A stretch of DNA of 64,000 bases from Paraphaeosphaeria minitans (Eukaryota > Ascomycota > Dothideomycetes > Pleosporales > Didymosphaeriaceae), in assembly GCA_015832175.1 (NCBI GenBank), contig WJXW01000006.1:1984001-2048000 (forward strand), written 5' to 3'. Below, piece by piece: positions 47,998 through 60,135 of this stretch (position 1 is its first letter; the number at the start of each line of letters is the position of its first letter). The notes below the pieces were generated by a model that saw only the letters and a program-made list of their open reading frames with translations, had not been told where the DNA came from and did no database searches. Position numbers and translations under genes: made by a program.

Positions 47998-49189
47998 ATG
48001 GTCGGCTTTACGCCATTTAATCCCGTTGTCGGCCTTCGCGACTTGTTTATTCGTCGCGAGAGTACGTCAGCAGCGGAGCCAGCAGCGAAGAAAGACCCGC
48101 TTACCAGCTTCCCCGACCCGGAAGCCCTGGTCGCATACCCAACGCCTGCGTCGTTTGTGGTGCAGGGCGATGTATGCAGCCAGATCCAGTCGCCTCTGTT
48201 CGGTAAGATCCCGCCTGAGATCAGAAATGAGATCTTCAGACTTGCTGTGACTGAGTATGTGCCCGAGGGCAACGAGTGGACGGGGAGACTCAGCAAGATG
48301 GAAAACCGAGGGTGGGGCAATGTGTACTCGTCAGAAAGTTATGTGAACAGGCCGGGGTACGAGGGACTAAAGACAGTCGACACGGACCTGTTGAGGACGT
48401 GCAAGAGGGTAGGTTGATCCAGTTGCTGATATTTTCTGCAGAGTGTGTACTCACTAGTACTTTCCAATCAGGCGTACGAAGAGACCAAGCTGCTTCCGCT
48501 CCAGGACCTCGAAGTTTGCTTCTACATGTCGACAAAGGATAGAGCGCCGAAACCATACACCATGTCTGGGCACTTGTCCACGAATTCCTTTTTCCATCCA
48601 CGAGCCAACTGGTTCAAACCAGTAAGACATAACTGAAGAGAGCGCCATGGACGTGTCAATTGACTTGTCATAGGAACACTGGGCTCGGATCTCTCACTAC
48701 CACGTCTTTGGTCAGATGTACCTGCTGGGACCGGGATTCCACGGCCTCTTCAAAAATCAGCTTGATGTTTGTCTTCCAACTACCATAACGCTTACTCTAC
48801 GCTACACTGACTGGTGGGACTGGGAGACGAACGCACCTATATATCCCATCAGGCAGGATCGTTTCTTTCCCCTTCGTCGCATCGAGCTGCCTTCCACCGT
48901 GACAAGAATGACTGTAGAGTTTGAGAACATTGAGTCCAAGGTTAAAGAGCTAGACGCAGTGGTCAACGAAATGTTTTCCCGACACTACCACTGGATGTGG
49001 AAGAGGCGCGATGGGAAGACGTTGACGGTGCGTGGGCGGGGAGTAGAGGGCGATGGCGTGGAAACGTGGAGGTGGAACGGGCCCACGACGTTTGGGTACC
49101 GGAGTCAAAAGTTTCCCCATCATAAAGATGGTGATACGATGGGGTATGTGGTCAAGGTCGTTACTTGGGAAGTTGTCGACGTTGAATGA
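47998..49189 (+). CDS. F-box-like / DUF7730-type protein
   Basis: Three exons: 47998..48408, 48472..48621 and 48674..49189 (introns 63 and 52 nt), 358 residues. The SPLFGKIPPEIRNEIFRLAV segment is the family's F-box-like start; DLLRTCKR joins by splicing to AYEETKLLPLQ, giving the usual 'LL-x-x-C-K-x-x-Y-x-E' block. Then come HYHVFGQMYLLG and TITLTLRYTDWWDWE, also family-like. The C-terminal ~80 residues are strand-rich and basic. Its cellular role is unknown. It shares only the general layout with the gene at 45506, so the two are distant relatives rather than a fresh duplicate. Confidence 0.75.
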
Positions 49190-49510
49190 TAGATGCATAG
49201 GCAATGGCCGAAGATGCTCCTAACGCCGGATAACGCTATGCGCCGTCACCCGCATACGTGGAAATGTAATTATTTTCGTGATTGATTATCTCGCCGAAAC
49301 TTTCTGCCACACCATGGTAAAAGAAGAAGTGCCATTTAGATGGTGTAAATCATTCGTGTAAGCCTGAGCTCCGAGGCCGGGATGTCGTGCTGTGTGCTCA
49401 ACCCTCATTGGTGAGTCACATCGTCCTTTTATACGGCAACACCAAAACTTTCTGCATCAGAATTATCGCGACACGCCTCTTCAACAGACCTCGCACACAA
49501 GCTTGATCCA
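49190..49510. other. Intergenic DNA
   Basis: 321 bp; 3' region of the F-box-like gene and promoter of the acetyltransferase gene. No specific element identified. Confidence 0.4.
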
Positions 49511-50559
49511 ATGACTTTTAAGCTATCACGAGAGCAGCTCTCTGCATACGTCCAGCACATTGGTCTGCCTGCAAAATACCACCCTGCCAACAACCCCACG
49601 CACGATCTCGCCTTCCTCACTCAGTTGCACGTGCACACCATATCGACGATTCCATATGATAATCTAACGTTGCACTACTCGGCGAGCAAGAAGATCTCGA
49701 TTTACCCCCAGGATGCATTCAGAAAGATCGTGACCGAGAATTGCGGTCGTGGAGGTGCGTGAACCGCCCAGGGCGCATCCGCACCAGCTAACATATAGCA
49801 GGATACTGTATGGAGAACAGGTACTCGCCCTCCTCATATTCTTGCTCCACATAACCAACAGACCCCAGCATCCTATTCAACCACCTCCTACGCGGCCTCG
49901 GCTTCACCGCCTACATGGCCGGCGTGCGCATCCGCCTGCGCGAAAACGGCGTCCCCGCGGGCGCCTACATCGGGTGGGTGCACCTCGTGAACATTGTGAC
50001 GCTTCCCAGCGGCGAAAAATACATGCTGGACGTCGGCTTCGGCGGCGACGCCCCCACAACGCCCATCCCCCTCGTCCACAACCACATCACCACCAACATC
50101 TCCCCGCAGCAGAACCGCCTCGTGCACGGGCACATTCCGGAACAGGTGTCCCAGACAGAGGCGACCAAGCTCTGGATCTACCAGTACCGCAACGGGGAGG
50201 CCATGGAGTGGAACTCATTTTACGCGTTTCCCGAGCTGGAGTTCCTTGAGGCGGATTTCAAAATTATGAATTGGTATACTGGGAGCCATCCCGAGAGTTT
50301 TCAGACTTTTACGTGCTTGGTCATCAAGTTTTTGAGGCGGCAGAAAGAGGGTGGCGAGGAGGGGGAGATGGAGGTGTACGGGAAGAGGATGCTGGTGCAA
50401 GGGGTGGTGAAGGAGAATAAGGGGGGGAAGACGCAGGTCGTACAGGATGTTAAGACGGAAGAGGAGAGACATGAGGCGCTGGAGAAGTGGTTTGGTTTAA
50501 GGTTGAGGGAGGAGGAGAAGATGGGGATTGTGGGGCATTCTACGGAGTTGAAAGGGTAG
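49511..50559 (+). CDS. Arylamine N-acetyltransferase
   Basis: Three exons: 49511..49754, a 19-nt exon 49802..49820, and 49869..50559; 317 residues. The small exon supplies YCMEN, so the spliced frame reads GRGGYCMENSILFNHLL with the catalytic cysteine at 84; His126 (GWVHLVNIV) and Asp142 (MLDVGFGGDAP) complete the NAT triad in the usual order and spacing. N-terminus LSREQLSAYVQHIGL and IPYDNLTLHYS are also typical. NATs move acetyl, or in some fungi malonyl, groups from CoA to arylamines; in plant-associated fungi they detoxify host compounds such as benzoxazolinone-derived aminophenols. The substrate here is unknown. After residue ~240 there is a Lys/Glu-rich, strand-forming extension (VVKENKGGKTQVVQ) seen in fungal NATs. 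Cytosolic; no signal peptide. Confidence 0.93.
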
Positions 50560-51717
50560 CGGTGGTGGGACAGGTGGCTCCGTGCAGTTTATAATACTAG
50601 AAATTGGTCTTTCAGTCTAAGAGCTCAACTTGCACAAGTGGTTTGGGGCGATAGGATGTTAGTCAGTAAACAATTACAAGGTAAGAAGACAGCAGCCGCT
50701 AAGAGTTTACAGCATTTCCAACAGACCGAATATGTCAGCTAAGAGGAAGGCAACCTAATGATGGACCCATCGCCTTATAGCTTCTAGGAACCGTGAAAAG
50801 ACGGTGCGCTCTGGTCGTTGGGAGAACCACTCTCTCTGGCCGAGTTCTCCGGGGATGCTTCGCGCTGTCAATGTTTAACCATCTCCCGAAAGGTTGAAGT
50901 CTGAACATCCAAGAAAGACCTCTGAAAAATAATGGAAAGTCGTTTCGTGCAGATGGATGTTCGTTTTCGCACAAGCGAAATTGTAGGATGACCAAGCGCT
51001 GCTTGAAACGGTTAGCATCCGTTCGTATCTCCAAAAGCAAAAAAGATCCTCAATGAGAATCGACTATTGTGTATATAAAAAATTAGCTCTCTGTCCAATT
51101 TAATTTTGAACTGTTTGTCAGTGATGTGGGCCCGCGGCCGCATCGGTAGTTCTGTAGTGCCTAGAGGTCTCCCTGTTCAACACCAGCTGCAATGCCTGTG
51201 CAGTGTATGCCCAAGTGTTTCTCAGGTTACTATAATTACTTGACTTCTGTCTAACGCGATTCTACGGGTTCCTAGAAGCGAGTGATGCATTGTCCCAAAA
51301 ATAGAGCAAGCAAGATTAGCCAACCAAGACCGAGTCCATGGTCAGTAATCAGTAGTAATTCGCAAGTCCGACGGGGAGATCGTCAATGTTCGCTTAGGTA
51401 CGGTAGGTAGACGAACGTTAATAGGTTGACTTAGCGTACGGCGTACATGCTGGCGGTTGCAGACAACTCCGCCTCATCAGATGTTACGAGCAGCAGGTAC
51501 TACAGCGGAAAAACATCGTCATCAGGCACTACAACTTCTAAGAGTGTTGAGGGCTTTGTGCGCTATAACGGGCAATTGATAGAACACCACGGACTATGTG
51601 TAATCGGTACCTTGAAAGTCGATTAGGTATATAAGGAGACTGGAGAGCACGACAATCACACTACAACCTTTCAATTCATCTCAATTCGTATTCGAAACTC
51701 CTCAAATTTGCAGCATA
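50560..51717. other. Intergenic stretch, NAT 3' side and lysozyme-like gene promoter
   Basis: No supported gene in 1.15 kb. TAGGTACGGTAGGTAGAC at 51396 belongs to the scattered TAGGTAGG words. The right end is a well-formed promoter, listed separately. Confidence 0.45.
51627..51635 (+). promoter_or_regulatory. TATA box of the lysozyme-like gene
   Basis: GGTATATAAGG about 85-90 bp before the ATG at 51718, followed by a CA- and CT-rich leader (CACTACAACC, TCAATTC). Strong TATA elements in filamentous fungi often mark highly regulated or secreted-protein genes. Confidence 0.6.
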
Positions 51718-52525
51718 ATGACTTTTCAGAGAACAGTTTTGCAGCTGGCAGCTTGCTCAGCAATAGCCTACGCCCAATCTGCTAATATCGGACTCGGAAC
51801 AAATCCTGACGCTCAAGGCGCCTCTGAAGAAGTAACACCTGGTGCAGGTCCTAACGGGTAAGGAGTCTTCAATGTCATTCACATTGGCATTGTATACTCA
51901 CAAGAATCTCAGATCCGAGGACTGGCTTAACAGTGGAATGGAAGCCGATGGTTGGACAGCGCCCTACCTCTCCTGGGACTCCCTTGTCAAAATCGACCGC
52001 AAGACATTCTACGCCAACGCTGGGTCCGCATGCGAGCAGTACGACTGGGCGTTCCAACAAGCTGGCGACGAACACCAAATCGATCCAGTGTTCCTCGCTT
52101 TCATCGCTATGCAAGAATCGTCCTGCGACGCCGATGCTGGTGGCCCAACTCCAGGCCTCATGCAGGTCGCTTGCGAAAACTACCCTGATGGGCAGTGTAC
52201 CAACGACGTAGCAAAGAGCGTGGACGCCGGAGCGTCTTTCCTGAGGAAGCAGTTAGACGATAACAACAACAATGCAATCAAGGTCATTGGCAACTATAAT
52301 GGCTGGTTCACAGCGGGTGACCAGACGGGGCTGAATGGGGGCAGAGGATTGTCTTTGGATTATCCTTGCTCGGATGATGGCAAGGCATATGGGCAGCCAC
52401 AGAATCTGGACTATCTCCAGCAGACACTCAATGGGTGGTTCTTGGGCCTGAACCCGTATGGGGACGAAAACTGGCTAGGACAGTATCACTGCAGCGGTAG
52501 CTGTGATAGTGGTAATGTCTGTTAA
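51718..52525 (+). CDS. Secreted lysozyme-like (SLT/GH23-type fold) protein
   Basis: Exons 51718..51857 and 51913..52525 (55-nt intron GTAAGG..TCTCAG), 250 residues. The N-terminus has a signal peptide (MTFQRTVLQLAACSAIAYAQ, cleavage probably after AYA). The mature part has the soluble-lytic-transglycosylase pattern: IDPVFLAFIAMQESSCD with the likely catalytic Glu, then GGPTPGLMQVACENYP, DAGASFLRKQL and VIGNYNGWF. Eight cysteines in the mature chain, including a CSGSCDSGNVC end, suit an extracellular disulfide-bonded enzyme. It probably cleaves the glycan of bacterial peptidoglycan, or a related polymer, outside the cell; competition with bacteria or nutrient release are plausible roles. Convergent with the asparagine synthetase gene (168 bp between stops). 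Confidence 0.85.
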
Positions 52526-52693
52526 GCCGAGGATGCCATGCATTATTGTAGTTGATTCAGAGGGAAGGCCGAAATGTTACTTCGCATTTTTCCATCCAAA
52601 ACCCTAGGCATGCCGGAGTGCGCTTTCAGGGATCAATAGATTCATTAGTCCCCATATTGTTTCCCTGCAGTGCCAAACGCCATCCTGCCCGAA

Positions 52694-55117
52694 CTACAAC
52701 CTGCTCAAGCTTGAGGTCCTGGCCAGCGGTGCTTGGAACGCTTGGATATCTGCTTCATTCGGTCGAAGTGCATATTCCGGCTCAGCTCGCTTCACACCGA
52801 AGCGTCTCTGTAACTCGACTAGTTGAGAGATCATGAACAGTTTCCTCATCTCGACGGCGTTTTTATGCACAAATCCATCCTCCACCAAGTACTTACACTT
52901 CTCCCACTCCAGGAAGCCAAGCTGTTCGATGTTTTCCTTGGTCATCAACGAGCCAATGTAGCGGTGAAGTGGGCCGTCGACTGGATACGTAACTGGTGCA
53001 GAGAAGGGATGTTTCCGTCTGTTGTAAAGCTCCTGTGCTACGATCAGTCACTACCTCGAGAAAACCAATACGATACATACTTCGGTGATGAAAGGCTTCG
53101 CAGCCTCCTTGAGAATCCACTTCTCGTTGAGAGATTGAGTTTCGGGATCGTATCGGAGTTTGACTGAAGGTGGGAGGCCATTGACGTATTCCGTCAGGTT
53201 GTGGTCAAGGAAAGGCTGACGACCTTCAATTGAATTGGCCATTTCCACCCTATCACCCAATGCCGTCAAAAGTATGTTTTGCAGGAAGAATTTCTGCCAG
53301 ATGTACAGTGCGGAGTGCAAGGTATGCCACTTAAGTTGCATCTTCTTGCGCACGGTACCTGTCAAAAGGTTGTGGACACCCACCACTCGTGGGTCCTGAG
53401 TGCCGAACTCCTGCTGGGCCCAAGGAGACAGTAGCGGCTGTGCGTTCATTAGTGAAGTCATGGAGATAATGCCGACATTATTGATCTGCTTTCTGGCGTA
53501 AGCCGCTGATGGTGGATCAGCAATGCGGAAGTTCTTGATTGTTTTCTGGTCGCCACCTTTGCTTTGCTCTTCTTCCGCAAGCAACTTCAGACGAAGATCA
53601 TTCGGCAAGCGGGGCAAGCTGCGCGAGGTCCAGCTTAGATCCGGTTCACGCAGGAAATCCGCAAGCAACTGTCCATACCCGGCGAACTGCTCATCCGATC
53701 CTTCACCGGTAAGGATAACCTTGACGCCATTCTCGCGTGTGATTCGGGAAAGAGCGACCTTTGCAATAAAGTTGAGGTCCGACAGAGCTAAAAAATCAGC
53801 AACGTCGCCACAGTCGATGTATGCGGGTGTGACTTACGATGCTCGCAGAACCAGGCGGCGTCGGAGTAGTTCTTCACAAACTCTTCTTCTGTCATGCGAA
53901 CGATGTGTTTCTTAACTCCTAGCCATTCTGCAGTCCTTTGTGCAATTGCTGGTAAGCAGAGTTAGCGAGAAAGCACACGAATGCGTTGTAGTATGCATAC
54001 GTTCTTCGTCAAATTCATCGCCTGGCCCATCTAGAAACTTTATGGAGAAACAGTTTATGTTCGCGGTCGCGGATCCTTCGTTGCCCAGACGAACACCTTT
54101 CCCTACCATCAGATGTTTAATCATCCCTGCTACGGCGGAGCTATCGAGACCTCCGGATAGGAAAATCCCAACAGGCACATCGGCTCTCAGCCGTACCCTC
54201 ACGGCATTGAGCAATCGTTCCCGGACGCCTTCAATCATTTCTTGTTCTGACCTTGTCTCGATCTCATACTGTTGAAGTTATCAGATAAGTCTCCATTTTA
54301 CCAAATAACTTGGAAGTGATTGACATACCTTGTCCGGATACTCAATGTTCCAATACTCTGTCTGGGTAATGGTGCTATAAGACTGAAGACTCAAGTAGCG
54401 CCCTGCCTGGATCCTTGATACACCTTGGAAAAGCGTTCGTGTATCGGTGAGATACCCACACTCCATGAGACTCTGTACATCCCACTCAGGTTGCCACCCA
54501 AAGGCCAGGAACGCTTTCATCTCGCTTGCAATGAAAAGGCGTCCATCATGTACAGAGTAGAATAATGGCTTCACTCCATATCGGTCTCTTGCTGCCACAA
54601 TAGTTTCGACTTTGCTGTCATAGAGAACAAAGGCGAATTCGCCTCGAAGATACTCCATCATGGACATACCATACTCTTGGTACAGGGCAATCAAGATCTC
54701 GGAATCACAATGCGAGCGGAATGAGTAGCCCTTCTTGATGAGATCCTCACGGATTTCTTCCCAATCATAAAACTCGCCGCAGACGACAGCATGAACAGTG
54801 TCTTCAGGATCGTGGAATGGCTGCTGAGCCTCTGGAGAAAGATCCAGAATCGATAGACGGACGTGGCCGAGAGCTGTACATGTTAGTTTTCTATACAGAC
54901 TCTGGAACGTCATTTGCATACCCACACGGTTGTAATCGCTGAACCAATACCCTCGATCATCAGGACCTCGATGTTTGATAGCCTCGAGAGAACCCTCCAT
55001 CTGTTCACTAAGAAGAGCACGTTCTAGCTCGTAGGCTTGCGTCAAGTTCTTTGCGCCATAGCTGTTCGACTTTGGGGCATTGCCCTTCAAGGTGATGACG
55101 CATGATATGCCACACAT
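52694..55117 (-). CDS. AsnB-type asparagine synthetase (glutamine-hydrolysing), large form
   Basis: Six exons: 55117..54922, 54873..54329, 54268..54001, 53948..53838, 53787..53081 and 53032..52694; 721 residues. Cys2 of MCGISCV is the class-II glutamine amidotransferase nucleophile; KHRGPDDRGYW, VRLSILDLSPEAQQPF and CGEFYDWEEIRE follow. The synthetase domain has the ATP-binding loop FLSGGLDSSAVAG (~283) and LTGEGSDEQFAGYG, then GRQPFLDHNLTEYV. It makes asparagine, or an analogous amide, from aspartate, glutamine and ATP. Housekeeping fungal enzymes are about 570-580 residues, so this longer form is probably a paralogue; such AsnB-like genes also occur in accessory or secondary-metabolite loci. 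The 24-residue insertion after the N-terminal strand (NAPKSNSYGAKNL..) and the C-terminal tail (RPNEADIQAFQAP) account for part of the extra length. Cytosolic. Confidence 0.92.
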
Positions 55118-56129
55118 GTTCTCCCCTGTATCAAGTTCTAGCCGTAAGTATAGAGCTATGAGAAAGAAGCGGAGCAGGATGTGTTGTTATATGCATCTGC
55201 AGACAGTGAAGTGGGCATAGAATGTGCTATGACTGTGCTAGTGGTTCACACACTCGCATGGTGGCGGATTCCATAGAAACACTTAAATTTAGAACCCCAC
55301 TTCTCTGTCATCTGAGTAAGAGCTTGTATGCTGGTCGCTGAGGAAGATCGAACGGCACCATTCAAACGTGCGAATGCCAAGCAGTTGTACAGTAATCATG
55401 TCCGATGTATACATGTTACATTACAACGAACCGGTCAATGCGTGGCTTCAACATTAGCAATAAACAGCAATACCGGGGTGGATTGCGTGCACAATTACAT
55501 AGCGGCTAGTTCGTTAGGTAGTGTAACGTTGCAAAACTGCTAGGTATTCAAAAGCATACACGCCTAGGGGCACAGCGTGAACGCCTTACCTAGCGCTACG
55601 ACCACATAGGTAAGCAATCGGGCCAATTAATCAACAGGCAGTACGACTGCGCTTTATATCGACGTAAACCTTCTGCAGTAGCTTCCGATAATCGAATATC
55701 GCCGCGCGAAGTCGAATAACTACCACATCAGGTTGTAAGCTCGGCATGCTGAAGACGGCGCTTTCCGTGAGGCCTGGTGCTTACTGTGTGCTGACAGTCA
55801 TCACTGTGTTTGCGGTACCAGCCAAGCTTTGCAGACCTAGCATTACTATTGCTTAGCCGTAAACTTCCTTTCCCCGCGCCTCGATGACATCAGCTTCGTC
55901 GGTCTGCGTTCCATAGGAAACCTGACCTTCGTGATCAATAGCGCATACACCATCAGCAAGACCATCAGAACTAATAATCATGTGCCAGTAATCAAACAGG
56001 AATGAGACACACGTTGACTAGTCGCGCTCCCGTGCTATTCCGGCGGTGCTATACGTTCCAAACATCTGATTCGATTGACGTCATTCTGAATGACCGGCTT
56101 GCCGCAACGTCACTTTTCCAGTGAAACTG
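55118..56129. other. Intergenic DNA upstream of the asparagine synthetase gene
   Basis: About 1 kb without a supported gene. It marks the change from intact genes to the pseudogene zone on the right. Confidence 0.45.
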
Positions 56130-56149
56130 AATTACAATGGATCTTTGTA

Positions 56150-56720
56150 TTGGTGAGGGACTGTTCCATAACAAGTTTGGGAGAGCATATTCCAGACCCT
56201 TCGCCGGCTATCCCGACGTATTTGGCACCTTTCCTGTACCTTTGAAGCCTTTAGGGTTGTTCGCATTAGATACCACAAAGAAACTCTGTTGGCTTTGTAC
56301 CATTCTTCTGTACCGTGAGGTCGTTGAAAATATTGAAATTGGTACATGGTGCTGCGCCACTGTAGTGTAGGCTCAGGGCCCACAGTGTTCCCCAAGTGCA
56401 TGTTGTTGATGTGAAATAAATTTGAGTCGTATCCATATTCGAGATCACTGTAACTAGTGCATTGAGTTATGTACGAATGGGTGCTCACGTTCTGTAGGGT
56501 AAAGTTGATGAATGAGATGTTACGGGCCCATCCCAGACCGTTAGGCGACACTCCAGTGTTCTGCCCTTTCCAACTCTTAATATGTCCAATTTATGGGGTA
56601 GCAATGTAAATGGTGTCGGTTGCGGTGATTTTCTCGATGAAGGTGACTTGGTTCTCGTACTGGCCAATGCTGAGTATTGCATATCCATCCTAAATGAGAA
56701 CATATTTATCGACAAGACGT
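56150..56720 (-). pseudogene. Decayed GH28 (polygalacturonase/rhamnogalacturonase-type) gene fragment
   Basis: Reading the minus strand in changing frames gives DGYAILSIGQYENQVTFIEK, an in-frame TAA, then IGHIKSWKGQNTGVSPN, GLGWARNISFINFTLQNVST, and in another frame HYSGAAPCTNFNIFNDLT followed by NGTKPTEFLCGI and a stop. The order matches the C-terminal half of GH28 right-handed beta-helix enzymes (D-G-x-x-IK-W-G, G-x-x-x-N-I-x-F, APC-x-N-F, FLC). At least two stop codons and two frame changes make it nonfunctional. The intact enzymes are secreted and cut pectin backbones. The N-terminal half was not found in the AT-rich DNA to the right. Confidence 0.75.
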
Positions 56721-58729
56721 TCTTTGGCGATATAAGAGCTCGCTTTCGCTGATGGCGTGCTCGTATTGTTTTCACACACCCTAGTTTGGACTTGCTGACT
56801 TTTGTTCTAACAATGAGCGCATACAAGGATTATATAACGGCAATCCTGGCTGTAGCCGCTGGGGTGACACTCTATCTCGGATACTTCTAAATAGTTCGAC
56901 GGTTCGGGTTCGCCGCCTCCATAATCGCCCAGTATCTGCTTTTCCAACGATCTTTCCGTACCTCTTCGATCGATAGCACGCGCTCATACTGTTTCCTGCT
57001 CCTGGGGATGCACGGAAGCTTGTATCGTATCGAATTTCGACTTCGCTTTCCCTTCAGGCAATATCGGATTTCGTCGATCACGTACAAAAAGCACACTCGT
57101 GGCGACTTCCATCGCTGCCGCTCTTTATTACTAATCGAAGATTGGAAGAGTAATCTGATCGCAACCCATAGAGTCACAAAACGTTCTGTACCATTGAAGT
57201 ACAGCTCCGTAGATACGTGACAAGAAAAAACTGCCCAGTGGTTCACCCAACGACGTTGCAATTTTTTCAAGAGAAAGAGAACACGAAAAGGCGTTATCGG
57301 GACCAGTCATGTGAAAACACCAGAGTGGGAGTGCCATTTATGAGAAACGAAGGCCCTTCCTTAGGGTGGTCTGCCAGAAAGAATCGTGAAGAACTATGCC
57401 GGGCCCCACCCGTAGAAAGTCAGACGCGGACACGATCGATCGGGAAGATCTACTTAATTACCTATAACGTAGACGCAGAAACGTCGACGAATACGTTAGT
57501 GCAACCAACGATCTACTTTATATTCTGGAGTTTTCAAAGACACTATTTTAGTCGTTGAATAAGAACAGCCCTGTCGAACGAGGGTTCAAAATCTTCCTTG
57601 GGGATATTGTAAAGTAGTGTCTTGCATCCGACAGCCAAGTATGCTCCTAGAACAGACTAAGGGGTTAAGGCTCACGTTGTTGCCTATTGTAGATTAAACT
57701 CGTGTTACCCAGTCGTGTATATAAAGACTATCGATACCCACACAAAGATGTACTTCCATATTGTGTACTGTATATTGCCTATTGAGACAGAATGAGTAAG
57801 CTGCTTTCTATTATTTTTTTCGTGTATATTTTAATTAGAAGAGCCAACCGTACGCAGCGCTTAAATGTTTGGTCCAATTGGTTGAAAATCCGCTACCCAA
57901 AACTAATTGGGGTGTTTCGTTCGGAAGATGGTGGACTATGGATTGCTCTAAACGTACACTTCCTCCCCTCCCCGCAAAGGTCTGATCCCAGTATTATCTT
58001 ATTCGCTTGTTATGAGAAGTTGTTTACAGTCCGCAGCGGGCATACCGGCGGCACAAGGCAAGTCACGTACTCGACGCGGCTCGGACGGACCGTGTTGTTC
58101 GTGCGGGCTATATCAAACGAGTAGGCAAGAAGAAGGTTGTGCTTGCGGGTGCAGGTTCCGATGGCGCGGAGCATGCAGCCGATATCCTGCGTGCGCACGC
58201 GGATGCATCCTTTGAAAGGGACTGAAGATCGACGCTCTGTGAGTAGGTATCCCACGGGGATGACGTAAAAGCTGGCTGGGAGGGTCTCCAGAAGTCGCGA
58301 AAACCATTAATGTTCACTAGACTCTCACGAACTCATTTTAAGCGATGGATAAGGCGGATGACCTTAGTACGTATGTCTGCCCAAGGAGAAAAACTGCAGG
58401 GAAACGGGAGGTCCTTGATGTACTGTTATCAGCGCAGTAATGCGCACATCAACATTTTACATTGCCATTATCCGCCACTCGGCTCCGCTTCGAGCAACTT
58501 TAACCGACATGAGCGAAAATCACTCCTTTACGTTTATCTGGGCCTTGCATGTTGTCTAACGAGAGAAGACAATATCGTTAACTTTTTACATCCCATCACA
58601 TTGACCTGTAGATTGTGTAACAATATTCAAGATTCTTTTTATTATGCCGCTTGGTATCACGATTAATGACCTTATGTCCTTGTCCACATATACCCATATA
58701 TCCAAGCTCCCAAATAATACTGGCCTGAC
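56721..58729. other. Degenerate, moderately AT-rich DNA
   Basis: No intact gene. The left part may contain more of the GH28 relic. At 58060-58230 the plus strand reads RVGKKKVVLAGAGSDGAEHA with flanking Ala-rich residues, GC-rich compared with its surroundings, and may be another relic, but I cannot name it. Confidence 0.35.
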
Positions 58730-59900
58730 TCATCCAACTACGAACCCCTGCTTGCACCCACGAAGACTAGTCTCCTCCTTACTATCATGTGTTCTCTGTA
58801 CACCACTATGGGTAGCGACAAAGTTCGCAGTGGACTCATTGTTCTCCGTAGTGAAAAAGGACAGAATGAGAGCCGAGTGCGAGAATGCCAATGAAACTAA
58901 GAACACCGTCTGGCCAGCCGACATGAACGCCTGACGGTATGGCTCTATTACTGCAGCTTGTATTTGAGGAGTAAGGCCTTGGACTGTGTCAAATGAGCCT
59001 TGGCCCTGAAGACCTATGCGTAGATTGTCTAGGGAGCCGTCGGGAAGACCTAAGGAGCGGGCGATGGGGTAGACGTGCTGTGGGATGGTGGTAAGTAGAC
59101 GGTTGCTGAGTGTGGACTGGTAGACGGCCACAGCGATGGCGGAGACGAATTAGAGAGTGAGTGGTTAGCAATCATAATCCCTTTAATTGTGAGCCTTGAC
59201 TTACGTTACGCGTACTACTACTTAATCCTCCATCTTGTGAATCTCTTCTTGTGATCATAGTGGGAACGTAGAAGTAGTAATAGAAAAGACTCGACCATGC
59301 CGATAGTGAAAGCACCAGGTATGATGAGGCCTTGAGTTAAAGCACGGTTGTTTATATCGGCCGAAGCAGCAGTGAGTAGGGCGTAGCTAATGACTGCACC
59401 TCCAATCATGCCCCACTTGGGACCCGTGAACCAGACGACAAGCCTATAGCACATCTGTGCAAAACGAAGCACATGAGGACAAGACCGGCTAGTGTGCTAA
59501 TATCGTATCTGCTAATTTATCCTCTTCTATAGTACACAGTCTGGACGATCTGAGGGAACACAATGCTGAATCCGCAGTACTCACCAGCAGCAATGCCCGT
59601 ATTATATGCGGCAGATTGGAATCGAATGTTCTTAAACAGGTGAAGTGGGAGGTATGTCGACCTGCCTTTGTGAATGAAGATTTCGTACGCTGGCAGGACG
59701 AAGAACAGCGTGCTACCGCCAACGACTATCGTGGCGATAACAGCGGCGGACTTCCACGGGTAGAGGACTCCGCCCTAGTTCAGTCCGAAGATGAGGATGC
59801 AAAAGCCTCTAGTGAATAGCATCACACCAATCTAGTTAAAGCTGAAGGAGAGGTCCTTTGCAAGCATCTTGCGATGCAACATGCTAAACGTTGGAGGGTT
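58730..59900 (-). pseudogene. Decayed MFS transporter of the TRI12/siderophore type
   Basis: From right to left on the minus strand: NPPTFSMLHRKMLAKDL, a TAG stop, IGVMLFTRGFCILIFGLN, another stop, then GGVLYPWKSAAVIATIVVGG with FFVLPAYEIFIHK and LPLHLFKNIRFQSAAYNTGI; after a shift KWGMIGGAVISYALLTAASA with ALTQGLIIPGAF; and after another gap AVYQSTLSNRLLTTIPQHVY with LTPQIQAAVIEPYRQAFMSA. This is the second half of a TRI12-family major facilitator (the PPTF-x-x-L-H loop and YQ-x-x-L-x-NRL helix are diagnostic). Several stops and frame breaks show loss of function. Intact relatives export toxins or siderophores across the plasma membrane. Confidence 0.85.
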
Positions 59901-60135
59901 TGCAGGGATTAGGTTAGAAATGTCCGCGAAAGTGGATTTGGGTTTTGATTTCACGGTGCTTACGGTAGAAAATGTACCATGCTTACAAGCAGATACTGCG
60001 TCCGGACTACCTAGTTGGATGCCGCCGTAAGGTAAGATACCCCCCAAAGTCGTCATGTCTTGGACATAGACAAGTTGTACCTGAACCCACTTTTGTGACT
60101 CAGCTGATTCTGTATCCACGAGTATAGGTACACTC

